Below, one piece after another: positions 5,297 through 6,540 of a DNA stretch of 6,540 bases; the first letter of the stretch is position 1, and the number at the start of each line of letters is the position of its first letter. The notes beneath the pieces were generated by a model that was not told the origin of the DNA, searched no databases, and saw only the letters and a list, made by a program, of their open reading frames with translations. The translations under genes were made by a program, and so were the position numbers. Origin of the DNA: Dehalococcoidia bacterium (GTDB lineage: Bacteria; Chloroflexota; Dehalococcoidia; GIF9; AB-539-J10). The stretch covers positions 1 to 6,540 of the forward strand of contig DAOUSX010000060.1 in the NCBI GenBank assembly GCA_030627025.1, read 5' to 3'.

Positions 5297-6460
5297 ATGG
5301 CTTACACCAGTGAGCTTTCTTTTGTTTATCGTAGTCCCACCAAGATTATCTTCGGGGAAAATGCCGTGGACGATGTTGCGGCGGAGGTGGATGAGCTTGG
5401 GGGAGCGAAGGCATTGATTGTAACTGATGAAGGAATTAAGAAAGCAGGGTTGGTGGAAAGGCTGGAAAAGGCTCTGGGCGATAAGTGCGGAGGCATTTTT
5501 GACCAGTGCACGCAGGATTCCGGAGTGCATATTGTGGAGAACGGCTATGAATTTGCCAAAGGGAAGGGAGTTGATGTTCTGGTGAGCATAGGTGGTGGGA
5601 GTGTTATCGATACCGCTAAGGGGATGGCTATCCTCCTCAAGGAAGGAGGAAAGTTGAGTGATTACGATGGCTTCCAGATGCTTGTACGCCCGGTCACTCC
5701 GCACATCGTGATCCCCACCACTACAGGAACGGGGAGCGAAGTGACTTATGCAGCGGTGATTAAGGACCATACTGCAAAGACAAAACTATTATTTTGTGAC
5801 ACTCACCTTATCCCAAATGTAGCCGTTCTTGACCCCACAGTTGTGGCCGGGTTGCCTCCGCAATTAACAGCATCCACAGGAATGGATGCCTTGTGTCATG
5901 CTATAGAGGCAATTCATTCCTTACAGAGGGAGCCAATCGCTGACGGCTTAGCCTTGCATGCCATCAGGCTGATAACGACCAACTTGCCCCGCTGTGTGGA
6001 AAAAGGCGATGATTTAGTCGCTCGGGGGCAAACGCAAATCGCTGCTACCATCGCTGGTATCGCTTTCGGTAATGCACAGGTAGGAATAGTCCATGCACTG
6101 GTTCACACAGTTGGCGGCAAGTATGGCGTCCCCCATGGCATTGCTAATGGCATCTTGCTTCCTCATTGCATAATGTATAACCTCGATGAATGCCCTGACC
6201 GGTATGCTATGGTAGCTGAGGCTATGGGAGTCAGAAAAGCCGGGATGAGCGATATGGAGGCAGGAGAAGCTGCAGCTAATGCCATTTGGAAACTGACTAA
6301 GAAAATGGGGCTTCCTCAAAGGCTTCGTGACGTTGGTGTCCCCGAAGATGGGCTGGAAGAATGTGCCGAAGCCTCTCTCTACGACGGCTCGATAGTGTAT
6401 AATCCTAAAACAGTCGTCGACTCGCAAGAGACATTAGGAGTATACAAGAAGGCCTGGTAG
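5297..6460 (+). CDS. Iron-containing (group III) alcohol dehydrogenase
   Basis: The 387-residue protein has the length and order of the Fe-ADH family (FucO, AdhB type), which interconverts alcohols with aldehydes or ketones using NAD(P)H. It shows an N-terminal Rossmann-like part (KALIVTDEGIKKAGLV, 38-53), the nucleotide-binding loop SIGGGSVIDTAKG (97-109), PTTTGTGSEVT (140-150), and the metal ligands Asp197 and His201 in GMDALCHAIEA, His266 in GIVHALVH and His280 in GVPHGIANG. All four ligands keep the D-x3-H and 14-residue His-His spacing, so the enzyme should be active. Asp44 matches the Asp that disfavours NADPH in FucO, suggesting NAD(H) preference (inference). The ATG at 5297 follows AAGGGGG (5283-5289) with seven bases between. 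The 50-base gap after the SCP-2 gene holds no terminator. Beside AOR it could complete an acid-aldehyde-alcohol interconversion; the substrate is not readable. Confidence 0.94.
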   Translation: MAYTSELSFVYRSPTKIIFGENAVDDVAAEVDELGGAKALIVTDEGIKKAGLVERLEKALGDKCGGIFDQCTQDSGVHIVENGYEFAKGKGVDVLVSIGGGSVIDTAKGMAILLKEGGKLSDYDGFQMLVRPVTPHIVIPTTTGTGSEVTYAAVIKDHTAKTKLLFCDTHLIPNVAVLDPTVVAGLPPQLTASTGMDALCHAIEAIHSLQREPIADGLALHAIRLITTNLPRCVEKGDDLVARGQTQIAATIAGIAFGNAQVGIVHALVHTVGGKYGVPHGIANGILLPHCIMYNLDECPDRYAMVAEAMGVRKAGMSDMEAGEAAANAIWKLTKKMGLPQRLRDVGVPEDGLEECAEASLYDGSIVYNPKTVVDSQETLGVYKKAW

Positions 6461-6485
6461 GCTTGGATTTTGCTGTTGATTGAGC

Positions 6486-6540
6486 ATGGATGCCGACGTA
6501 GTCATCATCGGTGGTGGTTTCGGTGGTTCTACCTGCGCAA
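6486..6540 (+). CDS. FAD/NAD(P)-binding oxidoreductase, N-terminal fragment (partial)
   Basis: Eighteen codons from ATG 6486 to the right edge read MDADVVIIGGGFGGSTCA. This is the beta-strand and GxGxxG turn of a Rossmann FAD-binding site, as found at the extreme N-terminus of geranylgeranyl reductase/FixC-like, halogenase-like and phytoene-desaturase-like flavoproteins. The start is 25 bases after the alcohol dehydrogenase stop, so it is probably the next operon gene. No clear Shine-Dalgarno is seen. TTG 6480 is an alternative start just after an in-frame TGA (6477-6479), and ATG 6490 in another frame closes at once. The exact subfamily cannot be decided from 18 residues. Confidence 0.7.
   Translation, partial: MDADVVIIGGGFGGSTCA

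Noticed and set aside
5270..5770. 166-codon open frame on the minus strand
   Set aside because: It is antisense to the conserved nucleotide-binding half of the alcohol dehydrogenase and has no family features of its own.

Overview
The window reads as bacterial chromosome with balanced base composition, short intergenic gaps and strong AGGAGG-type ribosome binding sites. Its gene families point to an anaerobe or facultative anaerobe: a tungsten/molybdenum-pterin aldehyde:ferredoxin oxidoreductase, an iron-dependent alcohol dehydrogenase, an acyl-CoA dehydrogenase, an SCP-2 lipid-carrier protein and a DUF169 protein. I associate this mix with uncultivated Chloroflexota (Dehalococcoidia-like) or Desulfobacterota of sediments. 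That taxonomic placement is an inference from gene content; no marker gene is present.

Layout. Positions 1-99 (minus strand) hold the start of a DUF169-type gene that runs off the left edge. Positions 100-343 are a divergent intergenic region. It contains a small dyad next to the DUF169 ribosome binding site, a single CRISPR-repeat-like sequence (190-226), and an apparently decayed in-frame extension of the next gene. Positions 344-1357 encode a C45-like (acyl-CoA:6-APA acyltransferase-like) N-terminal-nucleophile hydrolase that starts abruptly at its catalytic Gly-Cys and lacks a good ribosome binding site. It may therefore be 5'-truncated. Positions 1358-1494 hold a plausible sigma70 promoter overlapped by an inverted repeat.

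From 1495 to the right edge there is one tight plus-strand operon with gaps of 22, 25, 50 and 25 nt. Its order is acyl-CoA dehydrogenase, aldehyde:ferredoxin oxidoreductase (AOR), SCP-2-like protein, iron-containing alcohol dehydrogenase, and the first 18 codons of an FAD-binding oxidoreductase.

How they may work together (inference): AOR interconverts carboxylate and aldehyde with ferredoxin, the alcohol dehydrogenase interconverts aldehyde and alcohol with NAD(H), and the acyl-CoA dehydrogenase and FAD enzyme act on alpha,beta bonds or ring/isoprenoid double bonds. The SCP-2 protein could carry a hydrophobic substrate between them. The most unusual points are the acyl-CoA dehydrogenase, which lacks the catalytic glutamate at both positions known in the family, and the AOR, whose second pterin/cluster motif is altered. 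No RNA genes, insertion sequences or complete CRISPR array were seen.
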